From NCBI GenBank assembly GCA_016124525.1, contig WGNO01000039.1:1-60283 (forward strand): a DNA stretch of 60,283 nucleotides. Reading direction: 5' to 3'. This document shows positions 1 to 10,800 of this stretch, piece by piece (the first letter of the stretch is position 1; each line of letters begins with the position of its first letter). The DNA is from Nostoc sp. RI_552 (GTDB lineage: Bacteria > Cyanobacteriota > Cyanobacteriia > Cyanobacteriales > Nostocaceae). The notes below the pieces were generated by a model. It searched no databases. It was not told where the DNA came from and worked only from the letters and a program-made list of their open reading frames with translations. A program made the translations under genes and the position numbers.

Positions 1-1
1 C

Positions 2-112
2 AAACGAGTTGACCGTCGAACTAAAATTTCTGGCGCGCAGTGGAAACAGGAAAACGTGCCTCAAGTTCTTGCCCATCGTTGCGCCTACCTCAATGGCTTC
101 TTATCTGTTTGA
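2..112 (+). CDS. C-terminal tail of a probable transposase (partial)
   Basis: An open frame enters from the left edge and ends with TGA at 110-112, giving 36 residues. It includes KISGAQWKQENVPQVLAHR followed by CAYLNG. A basic patch, then G-A-x-W, then an R-C-x-Y-L-N-G ending resembles the C-terminus of ISKra4-like transposases as I remember them. The body of the gene lies outside the window, so neither its integrity nor the element's ends can be judged. It could instead be the tail of an unrelated cyanobacterial protein. Confidence 0.4.
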   Translation, partial: KRVDRRTKISGAQWKQENVPQVLAHRCAYLNGFLSV

Positions 113-224
113 CCTTTCTTTAAAAAGTGAGATGCTCCCCATAATTTTGTATTGTCACGGGTAAGAAGTGTATATGTTAAAGGATAGTTTTGTGTTCAAA
201 AAGCTTTTGTGAAGGATAAGACGC

Positions 225-656
225 GTGGAATCTCAATTACAGATTGAACAAGTCATTCAGACCCTGAAAGAGGATCTACCAACACTGTTTGAAAAAGATA
301 TTTCCTATGATATTTATACCCAGGATATCTACTTTCAAGACCCTGTAAATAAATTTAAATGGAAATTCAACTATCGCATTATATTTTGGACATTGCGATT
401 TCACGCGTGGCTATTTTTTAGGGAAATTTACTTTGACTTGCATGAAGTATCCCAGCCAGCAAAACATACTATTTTAGCTCAATGGACAGTTCGGGGAATT
501 TTGCGTGTCCCCTGGAAAGCACGTTTATTTTTCAATGGCTATTCGACATATAAACTTAAGCCAAACAATTTGATATACGAGCATATCGATACTTGGGATC
601 GTCACCCAGGGGAGATTTTAAAACAGTTTTGGCAAAAGTCAGAAATATTTGAATGA
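225..656 (+). CDS. DUF2358 family protein
   Basis: This 143-residue soluble protein matches the DUF2358 family of cyanobacteria and plastids, which I expect to have a SnoaL/NTF2-like fold. The pattern fits: an N-terminal helix (EQVIQTLKEDLPTLFE), then the aromatic-rich segment DIYTQDIYFQDPVNKFKWK, then alternating strands. The start is a GTG preceded by AAGGATAAG at 212-220, a fair ribosome binding site. No signal peptide or membrane segment is visible. The molecular function of the family is not known to me. It stands alone, convergent with the M23 peptidase gene, with a hairpin between them. Confidence 0.75.
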   Translation: MESQLQIEQVIQTLKEDLPTLFEKDISYDIYTQDIYFQDPVNKFKWKFNYRIIFWTLRFHAWLFFREIYFDLHEVSQPAKHTILAQWTVRGILRVPWKARLFFNGYSTYKLKPNNLIYEHIDTWDRHPGEILKQFWQKSEIFE

Positions 657-690
657 GGGATATAGCCATTCCCTTGGATAGAAAGCAAAA

Positions 691-709
691 GAGGGAGTTT
701 GGCTCCCTC
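691..709. terminator. Hairpin between convergent genes
   Basis: GAGGGAG and CTCCCTC form a perfect 7-bp stem with a short loop, between the stops of the DUF2358 gene (656) and the M23 peptidase gene (750). It has no long T-run on either side, so termination strength is uncertain. The position suits a bidirectional terminator. Confidence 0.5.
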
Positions 710-749
710 AATAAATCGGATAGTTATTTAGTTCAACTTAGGTCAAGAA

Positions 750-3356
750 TTACAAACGTTCCTTTGGTAAGAAGGCAATAGGATCCGTTGCTCCCCTGCC
801 TCCTGGGTGGACTTCAAAGTGAGTGTGTGGACCAGTGCTGAAACCAGTGCTACCCATATGTGCAATTTGTTGCCCTTGGGTCACGTATTGACCTGCTCGC
901 ACCAAAGTCCGGCTATTGTGAGCATAGCGAGTGAGAGTGCCATCGGCATGGCGAATATCCACGAGGATGCCATAACCACCTCTGTTCCAACCGGATTTTT
1001 CCACCACACCATCAGCGACGGCGTAAATAGGCGTACCAGTAGCGTTAGCAATGTCAATACCCCTGTGCATTCTTCCCCAGCGTCTACCATAGCCAGAGGT
1101 GAGTACACCTTTTGCAGGCCATATGTAGGTTGTTGAGGCGGTTGAAGGGGGAGGTATAGTTGGATCAATTGGTTTGGGCAAGTATTGGTCTACTGCTGCC
1201 AAGGGCGGTAATTGTTGTTGTAATTGTGGAGCAACCTTAGTCCCCCGCAAGTTCCCTAAATTATCCGAGATATCGGCATCATTGGAAAATGTTGTTGTTT
1301 TGTTGCCAGGGCGATTGATGTTAGTGAAAAATTCTGGATTGATTGGCTCGTTGTTACGACGAGTACGGCTTTGGGAACTAGCGGATTGACTGCCATAGTC
1401 AGGTAGCTTGAGCCTGGGAACAGCAATGGGAATTGACGTATTCTTTCGTCCTGCAGCAGATTGAGAAGGCGTGGTAGGATTTTGTTGAGTAACAGGTATC
1501 GCTATGGGAGCTTGCTCAGATTCATTAGGGACTGGCCTAATTACATTGCCAAACTTTTGTTGCCGATATTGCTCGCGTAATCTTTGGATTTCCGCTTCTG
1601 GGCTACTCATTTTAGCAATGGGCGTTGGCACAGCAGCTTTGCTGGGTTCTGTGGTTAATGGCGCAAAGGCATTCCCGGATTGCTGGTTGCGGTATTTCTC
1701 CTGCAATCTCTTTATTTCCGTTTGTAGGCTGGTTGTTTGAGCAACAGTAACTGGGGGGTTAACTTGCTCAGGTTCTGTAGCTACTGGTACAACGCCATTA
1801 CGAGGTTGCTGGTTGCGGTGTTTGTCCTGTAATCTCCGGATGTCTGCACGTAAAGCCTGGAGACCTTGATGATCATCTTTTGTGGTTGCCCCTTGTTGAG
1901 CAGATTTTTGAGACTGCTGCATTTCGGCGAAGATTTTTGGTACAGGTGTATCACCGCCTTGTCCCTGAGGATTGAGACTGGTAGATTCGGTGTCTGTAGC
2001 TGTTCCAGTATTAGTTACTGGGGTGGGGATGCTCACATTGTTGTTATTCCCAGGGACTGGTAACTGTGATGAGGCAACAGGTGGATTACTTGCCTGGGGT
2101 ATTGTACTAGAATAGACACCATTGGGGTTAACTAATACTGGGACTTGAATCGCTCTAGAACGGTCCAGTGGAGTAAGGGGAATAATTAGTCTTTGGCTAA
2201 TTTTCAGTTGATTTGGATTGCTCAGACTATTTGCCTTAACCAGTTCCGAAAGGGAAATATTGTATCTCAGAGCGATGGCGGCTAGTGTGTCTCCGGGTTT
2301 AACTTCGTAAGTTGTATTACCCAATAGCCCCACAACTGTGGGTGCGGATGGTACTGGTATTGTTAGAGCTTCTGGGTTGGAATCATTTGTTTGTTGTTGT
2401 TTTAAACCCGATAATAAACTTTCTTGGTTGTAATTGTTGATAATTGAGGAATTTTCTACAAGAGTTTTATCGGGGCTGATTTCTCCGGCTTTTGGAATTG
2501 TTTTCGGCTGTGTAGAAGCTATGTCAGTTTTTGATAAAATTGGGGTCTCCTCAGACCGCAACTCCGCCAGACTATTTCTTAAACGGTTCGATTTTTCTTG
2601 TAAGCGACTTAGTGCAAATTGCTGCTGGGCCTTCAGTTGAGCACTGATTTTACCACTGGCTTCGGTGTTTTGCCCAGCCTGTGGTTGTTGTTCGCCTGTT
2701 AGGTGTGCAGTTGCTTTGTCAGTTTCGTTAGTAAACCTATCACCACTGGACAGTTTTCCTACTGTCTCATTTGCCTGGATTCCTGTTGACAATCCCTGTG
2801 ATACTGGGGCTTGTGAATTTAAGGAACTTTTGTTAGCTGTTGTGGTGTCGGGTTGTAGTCTGGGAACAGGAACTTGTACAGATATTCCACTCGCCGCAAC
2901 TTGCCATTTAGCTTCAAGCCCGGGTAACTGTGAAATTGCTGTTGGTTCGGTGATGACAGGATTTTCTGTCATACTTGCTGATAAAACTGTTTGAGTCTTC
3001 AGCATGGGAGCAAATTTCACTGTGGTGTCAGAAGCAGCAGGAATTGTTGAGGCTGGCTTTCGGCTACCTGCGGGATCTGCTGCTTGGGCTTGATCGCTTT
3101 GTCGAGTCACCAAAAGGCTGGTTGTTCCCATGGAGATAGCCAAACCAATCATGGCAGCTTGTGTACGCACCCGGCAGTTAGCCTTGGGATTAACTACAAT
3201 ACCTAGGTTTTCTAGGTGTTCCACTGGTGCATCATCATTGCTGGGGGTATTTTTCAGCACAGCCTTTTCTCTTTTTTTCAATGCTCGTTTCAAAGACGAC
3301 CTCCTATGATCACTAGCGCTTAACTGATCTCGATTTTTCAGTCGGATACTAGTCAA
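750..3356 (-). CDS. LysM and M23 peptidase domain protein
   Basis: A probable peptidoglycan hydrolase or hydrolase activator of 868 residues. A hydrophobic stretch around residues 65-85 is likely a membrane anchor or internal signal. A LysM domain near 345-390 (YEVKPGDTLAAIALRYN) should bind glycan. Residues 500-610 carry three diverged copies of a charged, Q-rich unit (RLQDKHRNQQ, RLQEKYRNQQ, RLREQYRQQK) with Pro-rich linkers. The C-terminal M23/LytM domain at about 745-868 keeps the zinc ligands (HRGIDI near 766; HTHFEVH near 847), so it is probably catalytically competent. The family includes NlpD/EnvC-like cell-separation factors. Very long low-complexity linkers suggest it spans the periplasm. 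The start follows a basic N-terminus; downstream starts are possible. Confidence 0.88.
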   Translation of the reverse strand: MTSIRLKNRDQLSASDHRRSSLKRALKKREKAVLKNTPSNDDAPVEHLENLGIVVNPKANCRVRTQAAMIGLAISMGTTSLLVTRQSDQAQAADPAGSRKPASTIPAASDTTVKFAPMLKTQTVLSASMTENPVITEPTAISQLPGLEAKWQVAASGISVQVPVPRLQPDTTTANKSSLNSQAPVSQGLSTGIQANETVGKLSSGDRFTNETDKATAHLTGEQQPQAGQNTEASGKISAQLKAQQQFALSRLQEKSNRLRNSLAELRSEETPILSKTDIASTQPKTIPKAGEISPDKTLVENSSIINNYNQESLLSGLKQQQTNDSNPEALTIPVPSAPTVVGLLGNTTYEVKPGDTLAAIALRYNISLSELVKANSLSNPNQLKISQRLIIPLTPLDRSRAIQVPVLVNPNGVYSSTIPQASNPPVASSQLPVPGNNNNVSIPTPVTNTGTATDTESTSLNPQGQGGDTPVPKIFAEMQQSQKSAQQGATTKDDHQGLQALRADIRRLQDKHRNQQPRNGVVPVATEPEQVNPPVTVAQTTSLQTEIKRLQEKYRNQQSGNAFAPLTTEPSKAAVPTPIAKMSSPEAEIQRLREQYRQQKFGNVIRPVPNESEQAPIAIPVTQQNPTTPSQSAAGRKNTSIPIAVPRLKLPDYGSQSASSQSRTRRNNEPINPEFFTNINRPGNKTTTFSNDADISDNLGNLRGTKVAPQLQQQLPPLAAVDQYLPKPIDPTIPPPSTASTTYIWPAKGVLTSGYGRRWGRMHRGIDIANATGTPIYAVADGVVEKSGWNRGGYGILVDIRHADGTLTRYAHNSRTLVRAGQYVTQGQQIAHMGSTGFSTGPHTHFEVHPGGRGATDPIAFLPKERL

Positions 3357-4058
3357 TGATTTAGATCACATCGAGTGATAGATCAAGATCATTTTCACCA
3401 GAGATACTTAAGCAAGATTAACTTGCTTCTCTGATTTAGACAAGTTCACACTTGTTAGCAAAATTTCAAAATTGCTGTGCTGACTTGTCCACTCGACTCC
3501 TACACACCATAGAACGTTTGCTTTTGACAGTTGTCTTCACCATTGGTGTAACCCTTGCTTGGACTGATGAACAATTATATATTCACAAAGCCCATTGTGG
3601 GTGTTGCCAACACAGTGGTTTCGATTTTTGGCAAAGCTATGCTCTTTGTTGTAGATATCTTCAAGGTTTTTCTACTCGATCCGCCTTTTTAAAACCAAAC
3701 TTTAGGTTGATTCATCGCTAAAAATCAACCGTACAAACTTATAACTACTTTTGTCCTCATGGAAATTACTTATTCAACAAAAATAACTCAAATACATAAC
3801 TACAAAAGGTTTCACCCCTTTTTCTTCCCCTCGTCACAAGGGCTTTAATTCAGCAAAATCTATCATGCAAATTCCGTATTTTCTCAATTTTTATATATAA
3901 ATTTCTTATATTAACCCACTGGTTTGTGTGAGTATTTATAACTAAAGTGACTGAAAATAGCTCTTTGCGTACCCAGAGTATCTTTTTATCAAATCACACT
4001 CTGGGAATATATTTAGGTTTTTTTAAGTGTTTTTACGTCGTTAATTTTGTATTGATGA
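3357..4058. other. Intergenic region, no supported gene
   Basis: About 700 bp between the M23 peptidase start and the trmL stop. An 89-codon frame at 3452-3721 has no recognisable domain and I do not call it. A perfect 8-bp stem (CCCAGAGT at 3972-3979 with ACTCTGGG at 3998-4005) lies just past the trmL stop and may mark its transcript end, though it lacks a T-tract. The rest is AT-rich; the part next to 3357 presumably holds the peptidase promoter. Confidence 0.5.
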
Positions 4059-4520
4059 TTACAGTAAATAACCCAGCTGACGATGGGATTCAAACAAACT
4101 TACGGCTACACTTACCGAAAGATTCAAGCTGCGAACATGAGGCTCTGCCATGGGAATATAAAGTGTAGCGTCACAATTTGACAAAATTGCTGATGGTAAG
4201 CCTGTAGTTTCACTACCAAAAAGCAACCAATCATCGACTTGAAATTGAAAGCTGACGTAATTAAAGTTACCTCTGACAGTGAAGCCTAAGCATCTACCTC
4301 CACGTTCTTGATGTATGGCTTTAAAGGCTTCTAGGGATTCGTGATGGTGCAGTTTGACGTAAGGCCAGTAATCTAAACCAGCTCTTTTGAGGTAGCGATC
4401 GCTGATTTCAAAGCCCAAAGGTGCTACTAAGTGTAATTCTGTACCCGTAGCGGCGCAACTACGGGCAATATTGCCTGTGTTTTGGGGTATTTGTGGATGA
4501 ACTAAAACGACCTGGGGCAT
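4059..4520 (-). CDS. trmL: tRNA (cytidine(34)-2'-O)-methyltransferase TrmL
   Basis: A small SPOUT (trefoil-knot) methyltransferase. The family methylates the wobble ribose of tRNA-Leu using SAM. The 153 residues from MPQVVLVHPQIPQNTGNIAR match the family length and N-terminus. The knot motifs are visible: GSETTGLP near the middle of the C-terminal half and IPMAEPHVRSLNLSVSVAV near the end. The reading frame stays open for a further 77 codons upstream, to 4751, but that stretch resembles nothing I know. The family start at 4520 is therefore preferred, although no strong Shine-Dalgarno precedes it. It lies downstream of gshA on the same strand with a 231-bp gap. Confidence 0.88.
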   Translation of the reverse strand: MPQVVLVHPQIPQNTGNIARSCAATGTELHLVAPLGFEISDRYLKRAGLDYWPYVKLHHHESLEAFKAIHQERGGRCLGFTVRGNFNYVSFQFQVDDWLLFGSETTGLPSAILSNCDATLYIPMAEPHVRSLNLSVSVAVSLFESHRQLGYLL

Positions 4521-4751
4521 TGTCTGTGGAAGTAAATTTTGTCCTAATTTATACTTTAATTTTGCTAATCTCTCATGAGATAGGGTCCATTCATAGGTTT
4601 TGCTAATTAATCTCAAGTAAAACTGAGAGATTAAATTTTTAAAACAAAAGATAAACTTTGCCAAAACCTGATGTGGGAAATATGGTTCTGGGAAGGAAAA
4701 GAATTTTTGGGTACTCTCGCCAAATCTACCTTTAGGATGATAACTGCACAT

Positions 4752-5891
4752 TTAAGCCCATAGAGGCGAACAAAGTTTATTTTCTAGTTCAATCTCACGT
4801 TCTTGAGTGGCAATAATTGCTTGGGTGAGGACACGCTGAGAGTCAAAACCGACTGCGTGGAGTTGCAACCACTGCTGGGCTTCGTTACCTTCGCGGAGAA
4901 TTTTCTGCAAAGGAGAAAGGAAACAGTTAAAACCCTGTTGTTTAGCCATTGGTAAAACTTCTTGATATAGTTCAGTGATCCAGTCTCTGGCGAGGATGGG
5001 TCTACCATCTTGCCAATGCTGTAATTGAGCATCGAGACTAGCCTGAGCTGCGGCTGCTTCGTTCTTGGTAGTGAGAGAAATCAGTTCTTCAGGTGAGAAG
5101 GTACTTTGGGTTAACGGATCCAGTTCTCGGTTATCCAACAACTGTAACAAACGCGCTTCCAGGAAAGCAGCAATTGCTAATAAAGCAATGGGATCGGTAA
5201 CTAGGTCACAAATTCGTAATTCCAGGCGATTGAGGTCATGAGGACGGCCATCGCCATTGGGTCGTACTGATGTCCACAAATGGCGTACATTTTGCATGGT
5301 TCCAGTGGCAATTTGTGCTTCTACCCATTGAATATGATGGGCATGGCTTGTAAATAAAGGCACATGGGCGGGGGTTTGGGGAAACACAGCCCAACGAGTG
5401 GAATGATAACCAGTAGCATTGCCATCCAGGAAGGGAGATGAAGCGCTCAAAGCCAGAAATAAAGGGGCTTCTAAACGAATCAGCCGACAAGCGCGGATTA
5501 ATTCTTCTGGGTCACTGATGCCGATGTTAATATGAACACTGGCAGTAACTACCTTCGTACCGTAGGTATTTTCGATGTAGTGGTGATACTGGTTATTGGG
5601 GTTGGAACGAAAAAAGCGATGGCTTCCACCCAAAGACAAAGTACTGCCAGGAATGAGAGTGTAATTGCCCAAACTCTGGAGGTAGGTGCGTAACTTGCGC
5701 CGGGGACGTAGTAAAGCACACAATAAGTCTTCATAGTTATTCAATGGCTGGGTTGTGTATTCCACATTGCGGCTATCAGGTTCCCGCACAAATCCATCCA
5801 AAGAGGCCACAATTTTGTCCGAGAGACCGACTATTTCGCCTTGAGGCGTACCAGTATACATCTCAATCTCAAAGCCTTTTAATAGAACCAC
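4752..5891 (-). CDS. gshA: Glutamate-cysteine ligase, cyanobacterial type
   Basis: Catalyses the first step of glutathione synthesis, joining glutamate and cysteine with ATP. The 379 residues match the cyanobacterial GshA family of the GCS2/YbdK-like fold: an N-terminal KGFEIEMY strand with the metal-binding Glu, the segment EPDSRNVEYTTQP, the GSTLSLGG loop, the ASVHINIGISDPEE strand and the RLELRICD segment. The start is GTG at 5891, chosen because GAGGAG lies 6 nt upstream, a strong ribosome binding site. No second glutathione-synthesis gene (gshB) is nearby. Length and motifs look complete. Confidence 0.92.
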   Translation of the reverse strand: MVLLKGFEIEMYTGTPQGEIVGLSDKIVASLDGFVREPDSRNVEYTTQPLNNYEDLLCALLRPRRKLRTYLQSLGNYTLIPGSTLSLGGSHRFFRSNPNNQYHHYIENTYGTKVVTASVHINIGISDPEELIRACRLIRLEAPLFLALSASSPFLDGNATGYHSTRWAVFPQTPAHVPLFTSHAHHIQWVEAQIATGTMQNVRHLWTSVRPNGDGRPHDLNRLELRICDLVTDPIALLAIAAFLEARLLQLLDNRELDPLTQSTFSPEELISLTTKNEAAAAQASLDAQLQHWQDGRPILARDWITELYQEVLPMAKQQGFNCFLSPLQKILREGNEAQQWLQLHAVGFDSQRVLTQAIIATQEREIELENKLCSPLWA

Positions 5892-6046
5892 TTTGTTCTC
5901 CTCGTCCCTCTTAATCTAAAAATTGTATCGAATTAGACGAATTTCTGCATCTACATTTAAGTTAACTTAAAACTCGCAATTATTAAGAAAATATGCTGAA
6001 AACCCTTGAAGTTAAGTTTTGGATCTGGGGAAAAACTTAGCCATGG

Positions 6047-7843
6047 CTATAATTCGCCATTTATTCTCGTTGCAAACATCACAGATGATTTGTTGAAGTC
6101 CTTTGAATCATCCTCCTGAGCAATATTGAGACGCAAAAATTCTGCCCACACTTCATCACTGAGTAATTTTAAAGCGGTTTCCGGGTGATGAGATGCTATG
6201 GCGGTCATAACTTTGCGCCACCCCTGCTGCAATGACTCTATAAAAGCTTCCTCCCCGGAAAACTGACTCAGCAGAGAAAGTGCAGTGGGCAAAATTACTA
6301 AATTATCTAGTATTTTTGTTGACATTAAATCTTGGAGTAGAACATTCAGCCATAGTGGGAGAATTTCCAGCCAGTTGCTTTGTTGTATTTCTCTGAGTGG
6401 GACATTTTGCATACCCAAGGCGGCCCACACACACATAGATTCCGCAGCAACTTGAGCATCACGGGTTTCTAAAGCAAGGTTCCAGCGTTTTTGTGCATAA
6501 CTTTGGCAACGATGAGCCAGAAATTGATATGCTTCCTCGACTTGCTGGGGAATAGTGACTTTATACACTGACTCACCTTGTGGTAAATATTCGCCACCAC
6601 AGCAAACCCAGTCATAAAATCCAAACAAATGAATTTCTCGATCAACTATCACTTCTTTGACATGAGAATCTCCCAACCAAAAGAACTGTACAGATGGTAA
6701 ACCATGAGGTGTTTTTATGGCACGCAATTTTTTTTCTACTGCTGGTGATATGGAAAGTTCTGCATCTGCTTGTTGAGAAATTCCATAGCCAATTAAAATC
6801 CACACTCCACCATTAGCCAATTTTTGCAACAGAGTCAAAAATTCTTGATTGATAACATCTTGACTCAACCAAGGAAAGTAGATGATAATTTGACGTTTAG
6901 CAGACTTTAAAACTTCTTCAAAAGTTCCAATAATTTCTCCATCCCGTAACTTGAAGGCTGGGTTAATAACTTTTGCCAATGTAGATTCTATGGCTATATT
7001 TTTATGATTAAGAGTAGATTCACGCTCAATATTAATGGCTTCATTGGACAATTTGCATAAAGCTTGCCAAGGTATTTTACCTTTACCTTGGAGCACTTCC
7101 ATCCATTTTGATGCTGATTCTAAAATTTTCTTACCGCTTCTGATTTGGATACGTAATTTATCTTCCACAGCATCAAAAGTGACAAATAAATATATATTTT
7201 TCCAAATTACTTGCGGAGGGGCTAAAGCTTTGCACTTAGTCACAATTTTACCTAATTCTGGGACATGAAAATCTAAACCTGACAATTGAATACATTTTTG
7301 AATTTTCTCAATTTCCAAAGCAGAGATATCGTTAATTTTACGAGCAATTTTGATAAATTCTGCTAAATCAGGTAGATTTAAGGATACATTATCTAATGGT
7401 TCACTATAAAATATAAGCTTTCCATCTAAAGCGTTGGCAACAGCATATATTTGTATAGAGTATGGAGGTTGTGGTACAGAACCTTTGGCGTAGAAATCAC
7501 GCCCTTGATTTGTAACTGTAATGGGTGATGTTGTTGATAAAGTTTGTAACGCTTGTAGATTGGCGGTGGTACTGCGGACAAATATAGGATCAAGACCCAA
7601 TACAGATGCTAATTCATCTTCTGTTGGTGGAGGTGAAAATTCAATTCCAGCACGGATAATAAATTCTTCAAGTAAATTAAATTTACGTGGTTCTTGAATA
7701 GATATTTCCACAGGAGTTTGAAGTAAACTATAGCGAAATTCCCGTGCAGCTAAAACTGATAAATGAGGATTTTGGGCTGTAATTTCTTCTGCTAAATTTA
7801 TAAGTTTTTCGTCAATAGGTTTAGACGCAAAAGCGAGAAACAT
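6047..7843 (-). CDS. Phospholipase D-like (HKD) protein paired with an SF1 helicase
   Basis: A 598-residue protein whose middle looks like a PLD-superfamily domain. Around residues 310-350 there is a strand-rich IIIYFPWL...WILIGYG segment. Residues 394-401 read HVKEVIVD, an exact H-x-K-x4-D catalytic motif, followed by LFGFYDWVCCGGEY. Only one HKD motif is evident, so an active site would need dimerisation or a degenerate second half. The N-terminal 300 residues and the C-terminal helical part are not recognised. I chose the start at 7843 because AAGGAGGT sits 7 nt upstream; the frame is also open to 7870. The gene overlaps the helicase stop by 23 bp, so the two are co-transcribed and translationally coupled. 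Helicase plus PLD resembles the Mokosh anti-phage system as I recall it. Confidence 0.7.
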   Translation of the reverse strand: MFLAFASKPIDEKLINLAEEITAQNPHLSVLAAREFRYSLLQTPVEISIQEPRKFNLLEEFIIRAGIEFSPPPTEDELASVLGLDPIFVRSTTANLQALQTLSTTSPITVTNQGRDFYAKGSVPQPPYSIQIYAVANALDGKLIFYSEPLDNVSLNLPDLAEFIKIARKINDISALEIEKIQKCIQLSGLDFHVPELGKIVTKCKALAPPQVIWKNIYLFVTFDAVEDKLRIQIRSGKKILESASKWMEVLQGKGKIPWQALCKLSNEAINIERESTLNHKNIAIESTLAKVINPAFKLRDGEIIGTFEEVLKSAKRQIIIYFPWLSQDVINQEFLTLLQKLANGGVWILIGYGISQQADAELSISPAVEKKLRAIKTPHGLPSVQFFWLGDSHVKEVIVDREIHLFGFYDWVCCGGEYLPQGESVYKVTIPQQVEEAYQFLAHRCQSYAQKRWNLALETRDAQVAAESMCVWAALGMQNVPLREIQQSNWLEILPLWLNVLLQDLMSTKILDNLVILPTALSLLSQFSGEEAFIESLQQGWRKVMTAIASHHPETALKLLSDEVWAEFLRLNIAQEDDSKDFNKSSVMFATRINGEL

Positions 7844-10800
7844 CAACAAAACCTCCTTGACTATTAACAATACGAGAAATTTCTAAATACATACTTCCAA
7901 CTTCTCCTCCCTGGCGAGTAAATAAATCATGACAACCCACAATTACCAGTAATTCTTGGGCGCGAGAGAAAGCCACATTTACCCGTTCTGGTTTCTTAGC
8001 AAATCCAACATCGCCTTGATGATTGTTACGAACCATACTAACAATTACCACTGGGCGTTCCATCCCCTGAAATCTATCAACTGTACCGGTGCGAATATCC
8101 AAGGAAGGAAAAAGTTGAGGTTGTAAACGTTCATCAATTTTTCTGAGTTGTGCGTTGTAGAATGTAATTACTGCAATCTCTTTTTTTGCTGCTCCATTGG
8201 CAATTTGATTAGTCCAAGTATTCTCAAATTGCTGACACAGGCGTTCAATTACATCAATTTCCCAAGGATTAGAAAAGGAAGTATTTTCTCGTTGTTCTTC
8301 AAATTCTTCCTCTCTGGGCATTTTTACCCAGATAAGATGTTGATGTTGTTGGATAATTTCGCTGGTCAAATTATGGGCGCGTTGGGTGTCAGGTGATAAA
8401 AGTCCACATTCTAGTTTACCGTGATAAAATTGGTTGATTGCTCCCATAATAAAGGGGTGCATTCTATATTGTATATTCAGCATTTGTTTGATGCTTTGAT
8501 CAGCAGCTTCAAATTGAATTTTAAATAATGATTCTTCTAAAAATCGCAGTTCTGATTTTGTACTACCAAGTGATTGGGCAACTTCTTCAATTGTGCTATT
8601 ATCGAGCATGGGTGGTAATTGTCGATGATCACCTACCATGACTAATTTTTTGCCTTTCAAAGCTGGGATAAGTAACTCTGGTGGAGTACATTTACTGACT
8701 TCATCAATGATCACTACATCAAAGGCTGTAAATTCTTGAGAAAAATTGTAATTTGCAGCTTGTACACAAGTAATACCAACGACATTAGCATTATCTAAAT
8801 AAATGCGTTTTAAATCGCTGCGATCGCCATCTGATGGATTTTTGACTTTAGCAATCCAATCTTTGATAAAATCGTGATAGCGCTGGAGGTAACTTTCTTC
8901 ATCAGTTAGTTGGTTTTGCCAAGCATCAAATTTGGTTTTGATGTGGTGTAAAAATTCTAGATTAAATATGTCTATATTAATTTCTTCTGGCTGGAATTGA
9001 GTGGAGATAGTTGTCCATAATTTTTGCCACCAATTTCTGGCTAAGATTAAATCTTCCTTTGGCTGTATGTGTGGTTGATGAGCTATTTTTTTTAATTGGG
9101 TTTCAATTTTTTGCAGTTGCTGTTTGGCAACTCTATTTTCTTGTTCTATAACTATTAGTTGATTATCTACGCATTTTTTGATAATTTCTAGCACTGGAAA
9201 AGGTGTAATTGTAGGAATTAAAGCTTCTAATTTGCTAATATAACTCATCCCAGAATTCACTTGAGTTGCAAATTCTTGGTATTCTTCCCAGGTTTTTGAT
9301 TGGTTTGTGAGATATTCTGCAACTAAAGCGCGTAATTTATCAGGGACATTTTCCTGGTGATGAAGTAATTGCAAAATATTGATTACTTGTTCAAAGAGGG
9401 AATTAGTTACGCTAATTTGACATGAAGTAGTAGATATTTGTTGTTCCAGTTCACTTAATTGCTGTTGAAAAGACTGAAGATGCTTTTCTGTTTGAGCCTT
9501 GACTTGCGCCATACATTGACGTGCATTTGTGAGGATAGTGGCGAGTAAATCTTCACTCACATATTTGAGGGTAGAGTCTAGGTTATTGAATTCCCAGGCT
9601 TTACCATACCCTTGTTCCATTCTCAACAAAAACAACTGGGTGTTTTCCACCAATAGTTTTCGCTGATTTAGATTCAAGAGTTGATAATTATTAAACTCTT
9701 CATGAATTTTACGCCATTGGGTGCGATCGCTCGCTGATAGCACAACAGGAATCTGACTAAAATTTTGCTCTAAAAAGTAGCTAAAATTATGCTGTTTACC
9801 TTTTCTATCAACAAAACCCCCCTCTGTTTCGTAAGTCAAAGCTTTGTGTAAAAGTTGCCAATCTGGTAAATTAATCTGATATTTTTTAGGTAATATAGTC
9901 AATTTTAGTTGATCAGCAAACATCAACAAGCCCAGTGGCAATTGCAGCATATCTTCTGTTAATGTTTGTCCAGATTGCTGACATTCTTTGATTATTTGAT
10001 ATAATAACAGAGGTGCTGTAAACTTCCATTCTTTAATAGCTGCAATCACATAATCAATTTCGCGTTTCCGGTTTTGCCAACCTTGAATTGTTTGCTGTAA
10101 AGTTTGGCGTTCGCTGATGAATTCCTGCTTATATATTTCTGGTTGAGGTTTGTGTAAATTTTGTTGGCTAGTTAATGCTACTTCTGCAAATTTCGACATT
10201 GCCAAAATAGCATCTTGGGCGTAACGGAATGCTATTTTAAAATCAGGAATTTTATCAGCTACGGTTTTGTATAACCAAACTGCTAACCCAAATGTACCAT
10301 AACCGGGATGCATTAAACCCAATTCATCAGTGCAATTGATAGCTTGACGAACGTTTGTCAAAAAATCTTGAATCAAAATATTACCGTCTATATCTGACTG
10401 AAGATACGGTAAACAGTTTTTCAACTCTGGCGCTTCCCAATTGATATTGGGGGCGTTTTCAGTGAGATAATCTAACCCTAATTTGATAGAGTCAACCTGA
10501 TTTTTTTTGGCTAAATTTTTCTGATAAATAGCTGTTTGAATTTCACAGGTTGCGGCTAAACTTTCCTTTTCTTCACAGAGTTGATTTTGTTTTTCATTTA
10601 GCAATTCTTCTAGCTTTAAATAATCTGTAAATCGTGGTAACGCAGCCAATAATTTTCTCAAAAACTGCACATTTTTGAGGCGTTTATCAAGAGTATTTTC
10701 ACAGTCAGCAGCAGTATTTTTCAACCATCTATTAATTACTTGGTCTTCTAAAAATGGCTGTCCTTCTTCCCCCACTCTTTCGGCGCGTCCTTTGCGTACG

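Noticed and set aside
3452..3721. An 89-codon plus-strand frame before trmL
   Set aside because: No domain, no clear start signal, odd composition and nothing to suggest conservation.
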